From assembly GCA_030824805.1 (NCBI GenBank), contig JAPJRC010000009.1:1-54844 (forward strand): a stretch of DNA of 54,844 nt. Direction: 5' to 3'. Origin of the DNA: Micavibrio sp. Lineage in GTDB: Bacteria; Pseudomonadota; Alphaproteobacteria; Micavibrionales; Micavibrionaceae. This document shows positions 17,186-26,010 of the stretch, piece after piece. Numbering within the stretch: position 1 is the first letter of the stretch; every line of letters starts with the position of its first letter. Below the pieces are notes generated by a model. It ran no database searches and was not told the origin of the DNA. It worked only from the letters and a program-made list of their open reading frames with translations. Made by a program: the position numbers and the translations under genes.

Positions 17186-17647
17186 ATGCTACGCGCCCTG
17201 GCTGTTGTGTTCGCACTGGTCCTGCTGTCGGGCGCGTCTTATGCCAACGATGGAAAACCTCCGAAGAAGCTGGTGGAAGATCTCTCCAGACTTTCGCACG
17301 AAGGTTTTCTCACCGTAAAAAATCCGCAAGGGCAAACCCTCGTAAAACCGGAAGATGCCAAGCAACTGAAATATCCGCTCACCACATATGAAGATCGTGA
17401 GATGGCCGTTGCGCGTGGTTATATGTCGGGTTTTGCGAAATGGTGCGGCCTTAAATGGGTGGATGATTTCTACAAGCCTTACATGAAATCGCTAAAACTT
17501 GAGCACAAGAAAAACTGGACTCCATATCAATACGCGTACACCGAAGTCCTGCATGGCGCGGCGATGGCTGTCGCTGAAAAATCCAAAAAGGGTGAAACCT
17601 GTGACGATGCGGAAAAAAAGCGCCTTCAATCTCTCGCAAAAAAATAA
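17186..17647 (+). CDS. Secreted cysteine-containing protein, tandem paralogue 1
   Basis: A 153-residue protein with a clear signal peptide (MLRALAVVFALVLLSGASYA), hence periplasmic. The mature part shares a pattern with the next gene: LKYPL, a GY/GT-x-x-GFA-x-x-CGL-x-W segment, FY-x-P-x-M, YQ-x-A, LHGAAM-x-x-AE, and KGE-x-C. The two conserved cysteines could form a disulfide. The helical layout with GFA..C and a late cysteine is reminiscent of Rap1a-type periplasmic immunity proteins, but the resemblance is weak and I do not assign a function. The start at 17186 follows the fabI stop by one base; the longer frame has no support. Confidence 0.8.
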   Translation: MLRALAVVFALVLLSGASYANDGKPPKKLVEDLSRLSHEGFLTVKNPQGQTLVKPEDAKQLKYPLTTYEDREMAVARGYMSGFAKWCGLKWVDDFYKPYMKSLKLEHKKNWTPYQYAYTEVLHGAAMAVAEKSKKGETCDDAEKKRLQSLAKK

Positions 17648-17653
17648 GGCCGC

Positions 17654-18130
17654 ATGAAAAATTTTCTTTCGACATTGCTGGTATTGATCGTGTTGGTCAC
17701 GCCAGTCGAGGGTAAGGCGCAAGACAATCCGAAAGATTCATCACGGCTTACGCATGAACAAATTGACGAAATAGGCCGTCAGGTGCATGCATACATGCCG
17801 AATGCCAAAATCGGCAACGATGAACTGATAGGCGAAGAACGCGCGAAAACATTGAAATATCCGCTCGTCCCGTATGATTTGATGGAGTTCGTGATCGTCC
17901 GGGGGACGCTGGCTGGTTTTGCCGCGCATTGCGGCCTCGATTGGGAAGAAAAATTTTACATGCCGCTGATGCAGGGATTGCGCGCAAAGCAAACCAGCTT
18001 TAACGATTACCAATGGGCCTTTGTCGGTTTGTTGCATGGAGCTGCCATGGGCAGCGCAGAGCAAAGCATGAAGGGCGAGCCCTGCGAAGAAAATATGAAA
18101 CAGAATCTGCTCGGGGCTGCGCTGAAGTAA
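17654..18130 (+). CDS. Secreted cysteine-containing protein, tandem paralogue 2
   Basis: A 158-residue exported protein with a signal peptide (about 1-22) and the same body as the gene before it: LKYPL, GFAAHCGLDW, FYMPLMQGL, YQWAF, LHGAAMGSAE and KGEPC. The N-terminal 50 residues of the mature protein differ from paralogue 1, so the copies have diverged there. The stop TAA shares its last base with the aroC start, indicating one operon. The function is unknown; a duplication product is the simplest reading. Confidence 0.8.
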   Translation: MKNFLSTLLVLIVLVTPVEGKAQDNPKDSSRLTHEQIDEIGRQVHAYMPNAKIGNDELIGEERAKTLKYPLVPYDLMEFVIVRGTLAGFAAHCGLDWEEKFYMPLMQGLRAKQTSFNDYQWAFVGLLHGAAMGSAEQSMKGEPCEENMKQNLLGAALK

Positions 18131-19215
18131 TGTCAGGAAATCGTTTCGGAACACTTTTCCAATACCAGACTTTTGGCGAAAGCCACGGTCCTGCCATCGG
18201 CTGTATTGTTGACGGCGTGCCGCCGCGCATCGATTTGACCGAGGCCGATATCCAGAAATATCTCGACCGCCGCAAACCCGGCCAGTCGCGCCACACCACG
18301 CAGCGGCAAGAGCCGGACGAGGTGAAAATTCTTTCGGGTGTGTTCGAGGGCAAGACCACCGGCACGCCGATTGGCCTTTTCATCGAAAATGTCGACCAGC
18401 GTTCGAAAGACTACGGCGATATCGCCGCCAAATTCCGCCCCGGTCATGCCGACTTTACGTACGATGCAAAGTACGGAATCCGTGATTATCGCGGCGGCGG
18501 TCGTTCCTCCGCGCGCGAAACGGCGATGCGTGTGGCCGCGGGTGCCGTGGCGCGAAAAATCCTGTCAAATGCTTTGGGCGACAAAGTCTCCATTCGCGGC
18601 GCCGTGGTACAGATCGGCCCGTACAAGATCAACCGCGACAACTGGAATTGGGACGAGGTGGACCAGAACCCGTTCTGGACGCCCGATGCAGCCTCTGTTC
18701 CGGTGTTCGAACAATTCCTCGACGACAAGCGCAAGTCGGGCTCTTCTGCGGGTGCCATCGTTGAAATTGTGGCCTCCGGCATTCCGGCCGGTCTGGGCGC
18801 CCCTGTGTATGACAAGCTAGACGCAGACCTCGCCAAGGCGATGATGTCGATCAACGCGACCAAAGCCGTGGAAATCGGCGCGGGTTTTGATTCCGCGCTT
18901 TTGGGCGGTGAGGATAATGCCGACCAGATCCGTATCGGCGAAGACGGCAAGCCCGTGTTTTTATCCAACAATGCGGGCGGTATTCTCGGCGGCATTTCAT
19001 CGGGGCAGGATATTGTCGTGCGCGTTGCGTTTAAACCAACCAGCTCTATTCTTACACCGGTGCAGACGATTGACCGTGAAGGCAATGAAACCGAGATCAT
19101 GACCAAAGGCCGTCACGACCCGTGTGTCGGCTTGCGCGGAACGCCGGTGTGCGAGGCGATGATGGCATGCGTTCTTGCCGATCACTGGTTGCGCCACAAA
19201 GCACAAAATCTATAA
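18130..19215 (+). CDS. aroC: Chorismate synthase AroC
   Basis: Last step of the shikimate pathway, giving chorismate with reduced FMN as cofactor. The 361-residue protein has the N-terminal FGESHGPAIGCIVDG, the central GGGRSSARETAMRVAAGAVARK, and the C-terminal DPCVGLRGTPVCEAM. The start at 18130 (MSGNRFGT) is the family start; it overlaps the preceding stop by one base, and the longer upstream frame is only read-through. Confidence 0.97.
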   Translation: MSGNRFGTLFQYQTFGESHGPAIGCIVDGVPPRIDLTEADIQKYLDRRKPGQSRHTTQRQEPDEVKILSGVFEGKTTGTPIGLFIENVDQRSKDYGDIAAKFRPGHADFTYDAKYGIRDYRGGGRSSARETAMRVAAGAVARKILSNALGDKVSIRGAVVQIGPYKINRDNWNWDEVDQNPFWTPDAASVPVFEQFLDDKRKSGSSAGAIVEIVASGIPAGLGAPVYDKLDADLAKAMMSINATKAVEIGAGFDSALLGGEDNADQIRIGEDGKPVFLSNNAGGILGGISSGQDIVVRVAFKPTSSILTPVQTIDREGNETEIMTKGRHDPCVGLRGTPVCEAMMACVLADHWLRHKAQNL

Positions 19216-19223
19216 GGCTTCCT

Positions 19224-19532
19224 ATGACACAAAAACTTACCGATGCCGAAATCGCAGAAGGACTGAAGGAATTGGATGGTTGGACACGCGTCGAAGGGCG
19301 CGATGCTATCTTCAAGAAATTCAAGTTCGTCGATTTCCGCCACGCATGGACTTTCATGGAAGATGTCGCGGTCGAGGCGGACGAGATGAGCCACCATCCT
19401 GAATGGCTCAATGTTTATAACCGTGTGGAGGTGACGCTGACCACGCACGATGTGGGCGGCGTCTCCGAGCTGGATTTCGACCTTGCCGCGATCATGGATG
19501 AAATCGCCGCGGAAGTTGCGAAGGGGATATAG
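19224..19532 (+). CDS. phhB: 4a-hydroxytetrahydrobiopterin dehydratase (PCD/DCoH)
   Basis: A 102-residue pterin carbinolamine dehydratase. The MSHHPEWLNVYNRVEVTLTTHDVGG block carries the active-site histidine pair and the conserved NRVEVTLTTH. It normally recycles the pterin cofactor of aromatic amino-acid hydroxylases; no such hydroxylase is in the window, so another role is possible. It follows aroC after 8 bases and precedes the DUF4189 gene by 2. Confidence 0.93.
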   Translation: MTQKLTDAEIAEGLKELDGWTRVEGRDAIFKKFKFVDFRHAWTFMEDVAVEADEMSHHPEWLNVYNRVEVTLTTHDVGGVSELDFDLAAIMDEIAAEVAKGI

Positions 19533-19534
19533 CT

Positions 19535-19993
19535 ATGCTGCGTCTTCTGCCATTTTTGTTAATTATGGCGGGTATTTTTTGGATGGAGCGTGAAAGTATT
19601 GATTTTCTTAAGCGCGATGATCGTCCTTATGTCGGTGACGGAAACAGCGGCAAGGCAGTTGTAGATCTTGTGGAAAATCCAAAGTACGGTGCATTAGCCG
19701 TATCAACAGATACCTCGGCGTGGGGGAGTAGCAAAGGATATCATAATAAGGAAGATGCTGTGTCTGATGCTGTGCGGCGTTGTGCTGAAAGCGGCGCCAC
19801 TGATTGTGTTGTTAAAACATCGGCACATTCCAACTGCCTTGCTCTTGCCCTTTCACCACGCATAAAAACCAAGCAAAATGGCGCATGGGGTACTGGGTCT
19901 GCCGAAAACGAAAAAGATGCTGTAAAACGCGCTAGCGAAAATTGCGGTAAACACGCGCACGATTGTAAAATTGTGGACAGTTTCTGCAATTAG
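19535..19993 (+). CDS. DUF4189 domain protein, membrane-anchored or secreted
   Basis: A 152-residue protein with a hydrophobic N-terminus (about 1-17) acting as anchor or signal. The rest fits DUF4189: KYGALAVSTDTSAWG, a KEDAVSDAVRRC helix, DCVVKTS, then a second half-repeat GAWGTGSAENEKDAVKRASENC ending DCKIVDSFC. Six cysteines suggest disulfides outside the cytoplasm. The gene uses more A/T at third positions than its neighbours. It starts 2 bases after the phhB stop. Confidence 0.82.
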   Translation: MLRLLPFLLIMAGIFWMERESIDFLKRDDRPYVGDGNSGKAVVDLVENPKYGALAVSTDTSAWGSSKGYHNKEDAVSDAVRRCAESGATDCVVKTSAHSNCLALALSPRIKTKQNGAWGTGSAENEKDAVKRASENCGKHAHDCKIVDSFCN

Positions 19994-20112
19994 CAGCCCT
20001 TCACGAATTCCTTGTGCACGCGATGCTGGCTTAGCATGAATATGCGCCGTGCCAACATGGCTCTTTTTCTGAACAAGACGCCGCCTATCGGGTTTTCAAA
20101 TTTCACGGTCAT
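19990..20112 (-). CDS. Possible 40-residue protein coupled to the H1-like gene
   Basis: This small frame begins MTVKFENPIGG, continues with a basic stretch (FRKRAMLARRIFMLSQHRVHK) and ends GC. Its ATG overlaps the stop codon of the H1-like gene in an ATGA arrangement typical of translational coupling, and its own stop overlaps the convergent DUF4189 stop. It fills the whole gap between the two genes. No homologue comes to mind, and a frame of this length could be chance. Confidence 0.3.
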   Translation of the reverse strand: MTVKFENPIGGVLFRKRAMLARRIFMLSQHRVHKEFVKGC

Positions 20113-20522
20113 TTGCGTGCTGCCTTTTTCTTTGTGGCGCTTTTCTTTTTAACGGTCTTTTTTACGGATTTTTTCACCGTCTTTTTGGCGCTCGTTTTCT
20201 TTGGGCCTGGCTTTTTCTTGGCACTGGCCTTTTTCGCTGCGGGTTTTTTCGCTGCGGATTTCTTGGTCGTCTTTTTTGCGGCCGAGGATTTGGCAGATGC
20301 TTTTCCGCCTTTTTTACCGCCTTTGCGGCTTGGTGCCTTGTTGGTTTTTTTGCCGCGGCCGGAACCTGATTTCTTGCCGCCGCCATCCTGCTTGTTGACC
20401 GTCGCCCATGCGCGGCTTTCTGCTTCTTCGGGGGAAACGCCGCGGTCTTCATACCCTTCTTCGATATGTTCGGCCTGACGTTGTTGTTTGTCGGTGTAGG
20501 CGTCTTTGCTGCCTCTTTCCAT
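20109..20522 (-). CDS. Histone-H1-like lysine/alanine-rich protein
   Basis: A 137-residue basic protein. The first 55 residues (ERGSKDAYTDKQQRQAEHIEEGYEDRG and RAWATVNKQDGGGKKSGSGRGK) form a conserved small domain found in proteins loosely named plasmid stabilisation. The remainder is a run of lysine-alanine-serine units such as SAKK, AAKK and KKSVKKTVKK, like eukaryotic H1 tails and AlgP-type proteins, so it probably binds DNA non-specifically. The start at 20522 (MERGSKDA) is chosen by the conserved domain. The repetitive part may vary in length between strains by slippage. Confidence 0.85.
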   Translation of the reverse strand: MERGSKDAYTDKQQRQAEHIEEGYEDRGVSPEEAESRAWATVNKQDGGGKKSGSGRGKKTNKAPSRKGGKKGGKASAKSSAAKKTTKKSAAKKPAAKKASAKKKPGPKKTSAKKTVKKSVKKTVKKKSATKKKAARK

Positions 20523-20638
20523 GATATGTCTCCTATTGTGTTCAACCAACCTTCGCAAAAAGAGAAGGGTTCCAAAAACCCGCGTGACTTTGTGTGGAAG
20601 GGGCGTAAAATACCGGCCTATTCACCAAGGATATTGAA

Positions 20639-22504
20639 ATGAGCAGACGCCGCCCGGGTTCCTTCTTCTACAAAGCCAGCAAAAGCGGCGATACGCCAAA
20701 GGTAAAATCCAGACACGGGGTTTTGGCTTTTACCGGAAAAATCCTCAGACGCATGTCGCTTTTTATCGGCGGGGTGTTCTTGTTCTCGATTTTTGTGGGC
20801 ATTGTCGTCGGTATGGTTTTTGGCGGTTCGAAACGTCTGCCCGAAGACATGATCCTCGTGCTCAACGTTACCGACCCGATCGGGGAGACGGAACATGCGC
20901 GCTCCTTTGCCGATCCATTGGCCGACGCAGGTATCACAATAGGTGATCTGATCGAAACGCTGGACCGTGCGCGAAACGACAAGCGCGTGCGCGGGCTGGT
21001 GGTCAGCCTCGACAACGCGGGCATGGAACTCGCGCATATTCAGGAACTGCGCACCGCGGTCAAACGTTTCCGCGCATCCGGAAAATTCGCGTATATCTAC
21101 ACCGCATCCTTTGCCGATCTCGGCAGCGGTATCGGCGCGTATTATCTGGCGTCATCGTTCGACAAGATATGGATGCAGCCCATCGGCATGGTTTCGATGA
21201 CAGGTCTGTCTCTGGAAATGCCGTTCGCGAAAGACGCGCTTGATAAAATAGGCGCCAATCCGCAATTCCTTCATCGCGAGGAATACAAATCGGCGATGGA
21301 GAGCTTTACAAATTCGCATATGAGCGAACCGAACCGCCAGTCGATGCAATCCATCCTTGACGATTTGTCGGCGCAGATCCTTACCGATATTGCCGAAGAC
21401 CGTAAGATCACGACACTGAAGTTACAGGCGCAGATCGATAAAGGGCTTTTGACGGGCAAGGATGCGTTGCAGGCAGGTATCATCGACAGGCTGGATTATG
21501 CCGACGTTCTTATCCGTGAAACGCGCATGGAAATCACGGGCAAAAAGGACGGCGATAAGCCTCCGATCGTTCTCGCCGAAGAATATTACGACGCCATGCT
21601 CGGCTCCAAAGAGCGTAACCCGAATGCCAACACGGCGCTGGTGCGTATCGCCGGCGAAATCGTACCGGGCAGCGATCCCGAGCCGGGTTATGCAACGGGC
21701 GATTATATCGCAAACGCGATCATGGAAGCGGCAGACGATGAATCGATCCGTGTTATTGTCGCGCGTGTAGACAGCCCTGGCGGGTCGCCTTCCGCATCGG
21801 AAACCATTCGCCGTTCGCTCGTTTACGCGAAATCCAAAGGCAAACAGGTTATCGTTTCCATGGGGCCAGTGGCGGCAAGCGGTGGTTACTGGGTTTCGGT
21901 GGATGCCGACCATATCTTTGCGATGCCGTCGACGCTCACCGGCTCTATCGGTGTAATCATGGGCAAATTCGAGTTGAGCAATCTTTGGAAGAAAGTCGGC
22001 GTAAACTGGGACTCCCTCAAATGGGGTGAAAACGCACGCATGTGGTCTATCAACGCACCGATGAGCGAAAGCGAACGCGCGAGCCTCAACACAGCGATCG
22101 ATGACACCTACGCATCCTTTATCGAACGTGTCGCCGAAGGACGCAAACTGCCGAGTGAAAAGGTTCGCGCCATCGCCAAAGGCAGAGCCTGGACGGGAAC
22201 GCAGGCGAAGGAAAACGGGCTGGTCGACAAACTCGGCGGTCTCGATGCCGCGCTTGATTATGCGGCCCTGCAGATCGGCCTCACGGACAGGTCGAAGCTG
22301 GATATACGCATCATTCCGGAACCGCTTTCTCCGTTTGAAGAGATACTGCATATGCTGGGTTCGCAGATCGGCCTCGGTGCCTATCCGGGTGAGGGCCGCG
22401 CACTGATACAGGCCGTGGCACCGCATGTAAAAAAGGCAGACACCATGACCCGTCTGGGACCTGTGCAGGCCTATGATATCAATGTTCCCGTGATAAAGCC
22501 GTGA
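20639..22504 (+). CDS. sppA: Signal peptide peptidase SppA, 67K type
   Basis: Membrane-bound serine protease that degrades cleaved signal peptides, facing the periplasm. The 621-residue two-domain form is present. One transmembrane segment lies at about 40-62. The general base lysine is K217 in EEYKSAMESF (N-terminal domain), and the nucleophile is S414 in VAASGGYW (C-terminal domain), matching K209/S409 of E. coli. AAGGAT precedes the ATG. Its last 26 bases overlap the 3' end of the HAD gene on the other strand. Confidence 0.96.
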   Translation: MSRRRPGSFFYKASKSGDTPKVKSRHGVLAFTGKILRRMSLFIGGVFLFSIFVGIVVGMVFGGSKRLPEDMILVLNVTDPIGETEHARSFADPLADAGITIGDLIETLDRARNDKRVRGLVVSLDNAGMELAHIQELRTAVKRFRASGKFAYIYTASFADLGSGIGAYYLASSFDKIWMQPIGMVSMTGLSLEMPFAKDALDKIGANPQFLHREEYKSAMESFTNSHMSEPNRQSMQSILDDLSAQILTDIAEDRKITTLKLQAQIDKGLLTGKDALQAGIIDRLDYADVLIRETRMEITGKKDGDKPPIVLAEEYYDAMLGSKERNPNANTALVRIAGEIVPGSDPEPGYATGDYIANAIMEAADDESIRVIVARVDSPGGSPSASETIRRSLVYAKSKGKQVIVSMGPVAASGGYWVSVDADHIFAMPSTLTGSIGVIMGKFELSNLWKKVGVNWDSLKWGENARMWSINAPMSESERASLNTAIDDTYASFIERVAEGRKLPSEKVRAIAKGRAWTGTQAKENGLVDKLGGLDAALDYAALQIGLTDRSKLDIRIIPEPLSPFEEILHMLGSQIGLGAYPGEGRALIQAVAPHVKKADTMTRLGPVQAYDINVPVIKP

Positions 22505-23174
22505 TAACCGGATAACTGCGCGCGGCGAAATCCGTATAGTTCATGATGATAAGGTCTGGTGAAAGACCTTTCTCGAGAATACCGACGGCCGATTTCAAGC
22601 CATAGGCCAATGGTATGACCTGTGCCGGAAGCAATTCATCGGCGGCGAGCGCGGCAATCACATCTTTGTGGCGATCGCCGATATACCAGATAACGTCGTC
22701 CGCGCTCAAAGGGTCCTTGATTTCACGCAAGGCGCGAAGCAGGGGATCGGGATGCGGTTTCGATCTTTGAATGTCTTCGCGAAAAATCTGTGCCTGAAAA
22801 AATTCTGCAAGATTGAACTTTGTCAGTATGTCGTGACCGTAACCTTTTCCGAGGCCGTTGCTGACAATCCCCATCGGAATGCCGGCGTCGCGCAGCATGT
22901 TCAGCAATGTGTAAATGCCGGGACAGGGCTGGACGATCTGGTCGACTTCCTTGCGGCGGAATTTATGCAACGCCCGGTGTACGAGCAGGCGTGGTTTTTT
23001 TCCTTCGTCGGGGCTGAAATCGGGATGCGGTTTTTTCCGGTGAAACCATGACGCGGCCTTGAAACCCGCATCGTCAATGAATTCCAGCACACCCAGCAAT
23101 CTCGGGTGAATGTGGCGTACGGTTGTGCCATCCATATCGAACAACACAATGGTCGGTTTCGTCAGGGCGTTCAT
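22479..23174 (-). CDS. HAD-superfamily hydrolase 1
   Basis: A 231-residue phosphatase-like protein of the HAD superfamily. Motif I is LFDMDGTT with D13/D15, motif II is IVSNG, motif III lysine is in RSKPHPDP, and motif IV is YIGDRHKD. The substrate is unknown; phosphoglycolate-phosphatase-like members look similar. It lies 12 bases downstream of a second, more divergent HAD protein with the same C-terminal layout, so the two probably arose by duplication and are cotranscribed. Confidence 0.9.
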   Translation of the reverse strand: MNALTKPTIVLFDMDGTTVRHIHPRLLGVLEFIDDAGFKAASWFHRKKPHPDFSPDEGKKPRLLVHRALHKFRRKEVDQIVQPCPGIYTLLNMLRDAGIPMGIVSNGLGKGYGHDILTKFNLAEFFQAQIFREDIQRSKPHPDPLLRALREIKDPLSADDVIWYIGDRHKDVIAALAADELLPAQVIPLAYGLKSAVGILEKGLSPDLIIMNYTDFAARSYPVITALSREH

Positions 23175-23186
23175 AGGGCTAGTAAA

Positions 23187-23999
23187 CTATGGCAAGCGCG
23201 GGGAATCAATCGCTGCAGGCAGAATAGAGCGATTTATGTGCGGTTCTTTCACGATAATGGGTTCTTTCGCCCGCTCGTCGACGTATTTTTGAAAGTCTTT
23301 ATCCATTTTCGGGGAAAGGCTGCAAGCCATGGTGAATTGCGAGCTGAAAATGATTCCCTCGCAAATTTTTTCACGGTTCATTTTTTCGATGGCGTCGGCT
23401 GCGTTCGTGCCTTTAACCGCTACGGGAATAAAATGGTACGGCATGACACGGTTTGCGTTCACCGCCAGTGCGACGTCGGTGGCGCGGTCGCCATAAACCC
23501 AAACATTCGGCACGCGATCCGGTGCGGACAGTTTGAATTGCATTACAACTTCCAGGCTGCGCGGATCGGGCTTAATATAGGCCATCTGTTCGCGAAACAC
23601 CGCTTTTTGAAAAAACTCATCCAGTTTAAGTGATTTTAAAACCAGCTTTCCCCATTTTTGCGGGCCATTGCTCACGATGGCGCAGGGAATATTGCTGTTG
23701 GCAGCGGCACAGAGAACGAAGAACGTGTCTTCCTGCTCGCTGGTGAGCGTATTGACGATGCCGTTTTTAATCCGGTCCATTTTCGTGTCGCTGACGCCCA
23801 CGGCACGGCAAGCTTGCGCCGCGCGTTTATAGGTCCAGGCGAGAGCTTGTGAGATACTGAGGTCCCAGCGGTCACTGACAGAAGCAAGTTTTGCGGTGGC
23901 GCGGCTGACATGGGTCAGGGTCCCATCAAGATCGGACACGAGCATATCGGGCACAAAGGCCTGATCGTCTATCTGGAAATTATCGCGTTCAATATACAT
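23187..23999 (-). CDS. HAD-superfamily hydrolase 2
   Basis: A 270-residue HAD phosphatase. Motif I is VSDLDGTLTH with D23/D25, followed by a long helical cap; motif II is IVSNG, motif III is in YIKPDPRS and motif IV is VYGDRATD. The last 40 residues form a charged tail. The start at 23999 is chosen because AGGGTGG lies just before it; an ATG at 24014 is an alternative. It is upstream of HAD 1 in the same operon and 38 bases after dxs, so all three may be cotranscribed. Confidence 0.88.
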   Translation of the reverse strand: MYIERDNFQIDDQAFVPDMLVSDLDGTLTHVSRATAKLASVSDRWDLSISQALAWTYKRAAQACRAVGVSDTKMDRIKNGIVNTLTSEQEDTFFVLCAAANSNIPCAIVSNGPQKWGKLVLKSLKLDEFFQKAVFREQMAYIKPDPRSLEVVMQFKLSAPDRVPNVWVYGDRATDVALAVNANRVMPYHFIPVAVKGTNAADAIEKMNREKICEGIIFSSQFTMACSLSPKMDKDFQKYVDERAKEPIIVKEPHINRSILPAAIDSPRLP

Positions 24000-24037
24000 G
24001 CATCCACCCTGCAAGCGGCAAAGGTATATGTAAAATA

Positions 24038-25963
24038 TCAGCCTTGCAAGCAGGAAATTACGGAGCGGACGATTTGGGCGGCATTCAAGCCGGCCATATC
24101 ATATTGTTTTTGCGGGGAATCATGGTCCTGAAAGAGGTCCGGAAGGTGCAGGGTGCGGACCAATGTCTTGCCGCCGTCCAGCAGGCCGTCCCGGGCCATA
24201 AACTGCAGGACGAAGGCGCCAAACCCGTTGCTGGAGCCTTCTTCAATGGTAAAGACCGCACGGTGGTTTCCGGCAAGATTGCGGACCAACGCCTCATCCA
24301 GCGGCTTGGCAAAGCGGGCATCGGCGACTGTGGCGGAAACGCCTTTCTGTGCCAGCAGGTCGGCGGCGAGCAGGGCCTCACCAAGGCGCGTGCCGTAGGA
24401 AAGTATGGCGACATCGGTGCCTTCGCGCACGATGCGGCCTTTACCGATTTCGAGGATCGAACCTTGCTCAGGCAATTCCACGCCCATTCCTTCGCCGCGC
24501 GGGTAACGGAATGCAATAGGGCCTTCGTCATACGCGGAGGCCGTTGCCACCATGTGCATCAGTTCGGCCTCATCGCCCGGCGCCATCAACACCATGTGCG
24601 GCAGGCACCCGAGATAGGCGATATCGAAAGAGCCCGCATGCGTTGCGCCGTCCGCACCGACAAGGCCCGCACGGTCCATCGCGAAGCGCACAGGAAGATT
24701 CTGGATTGCCACATCGTGCACAATCTGGTCGTACGCGCGCTGAATGAAGGTGGAATAAATTACGGCGAAAGGTTTGTAGCCTTCGGTTGCCATGCCTGCC
24801 GCAAACGTCACCGCGTGTTGTTCGGCGATACCGACATCGAACGTGCGCTCGGGGAATTCGAACCCGAAAAGATCGAGGCCGGTGCCCGATGGCATGGCGG
24901 CTGTGATGGCGACAATCTTGTCGTCTTTCTTCGCTTCCTTGATCAGCGATTGCGCGAAGACTTTCGTGTAGGCAGGCGCGTTGGATTTCGCCTTGTACTG
25001 ATCGCCCGTAACAACATCGAATTTCGTCACGCCGTGCATCTTGTCGGCGGAGGATTCAGCCGGTGCGTATCCTTTGCCCTTTTTCGTGATCGCGTGGATC
25101 AGCACGGGGCCTTCGGGATGGTTGTCGCGCATGTTGGTTAGAATGGAAACAAGCTGTTCCAGATTGTGACCGTCGACTGGGCCGATATAATAAAAGCCCA
25201 TCTCTTCGAACATCGTGCCGCCGCCGAGCGCCGCGCGTGCCGTTTCTTCCGCGCGCCTGGCTGCGTTCTTGATGGGCGTGGGCAGCATGTTCGCAACTTT
25301 TTTCGCCGCGTCACGCGCACCGAGATAAGGCTTGCTCGATACGAGGCCTGTTAAATATTTGCTCATCGCGCCGACGGGCGGTGCGATCGACATGTTGTTA
25401 TCGTTGAGGATCACGATCATCTTCGACTTCATCGTGCCGGCGTTGTTCATCGCTTCATACGCCATGCCCGCAGACATCGCGCCGTCACCGATCACGGCAA
25501 TCACGTGGTTGTCACCCCCGGCGAGATCACGCGCAGCCGCCATGCCGAGACCGGCGGAAATGGAGGTGGAAGAATGCGCCGCACCGAACGGGTCGTATGC
25601 GCTTTCCGAACGCTTGGTGAAGCCCGACAATCCGCCGCCTTGGCGCAGCGTGCGAATGCGGTCTCTGCGCCCGGTCAGAATTTTATGCGGGTATGCCTGA
25701 TGCCCGACATCCCAGATCAGTCTGTCATGCGGTGTGTTGAACACGGCGTGAATGGCGACCGTCAGCTCGACAACACCGAGGCCTGCACCCAGATGTCCGC
25801 CCGTGACGGAAACGGCGTCCACCATTTCGAGGCGCAACTCGTCCGTCACCTGTTTCAATGTTTCGATATCAAGCCCGCGCAGATCCGCCGGATCGTTGAT
25901 CCGGTCGAGGGCAGGGGTGCGGCTGTCCGCCGCTTCATGCGCTTTTTCGGGGGCTTGTTTCAT
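24038..25963 (-). CDS. dxs: 1-deoxy-D-xylulose-5-phosphate synthase Dxs
   Basis: Thiamine-diphosphate enzyme joining pyruvate and glyceraldehyde 3-phosphate, the entry step of the MEP isoprenoid pathway. The 641-residue protein shows GGHLGAGLGVVELTVA, the HSSTSISAGLGMA segment, the thiamine motif GDGAMSAGMAYEAMNN, and the transketolase region with GIAEQHAVTFAAGMA. ispA, two genes upstream in the same direction, and ispH at 30815 serve the same pathway. Confidence 0.98.
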   Translation of the reverse strand: MKQAPEKAHEAADSRTPALDRINDPADLRGLDIETLKQVTDELRLEMVDAVSVTGGHLGAGLGVVELTVAIHAVFNTPHDRLIWDVGHQAYPHKILTGRRDRIRTLRQGGGLSGFTKRSESAYDPFGAAHSSTSISAGLGMAAARDLAGGDNHVIAVIGDGAMSAGMAYEAMNNAGTMKSKMIVILNDNNMSIAPPVGAMSKYLTGLVSSKPYLGARDAAKKVANMLPTPIKNAARRAEETARAALGGGTMFEEMGFYYIGPVDGHNLEQLVSILTNMRDNHPEGPVLIHAITKKGKGYAPAESSADKMHGVTKFDVVTGDQYKAKSNAPAYTKVFAQSLIKEAKKDDKIVAITAAMPSGTGLDLFGFEFPERTFDVGIAEQHAVTFAAGMATEGYKPFAVIYSTFIQRAYDQIVHDVAIQNLPVRFAMDRAGLVGADGATHAGSFDIAYLGCLPHMVLMAPGDEAELMHMVATASAYDEGPIAFRYPRGEGMGVELPEQGSILEIGKGRIVREGTDVAILSYGTRLGEALLAADLLAQKGVSATVADARFAKPLDEALVRNLAGNHRAVFTIEEGSSNGFGAFVLQFMARDGLLDGGKTLVRTLHLPDLFQDHDSPQKQYDMAGLNAAQIVRSVISCLQG

Positions 25964-26010
25964 TGGGCCTTTTTAAACAATCCTCTGGCCCGATGCTATA
26001 AAAATCGGGG

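Noticed and set aside
24044..25141. A 365-codon plus-strand frame opposite dxs
   Set aside because: It is antisense to a gene with all thiamine-enzyme motifs and has arginine/histidine-rich shadow composition.
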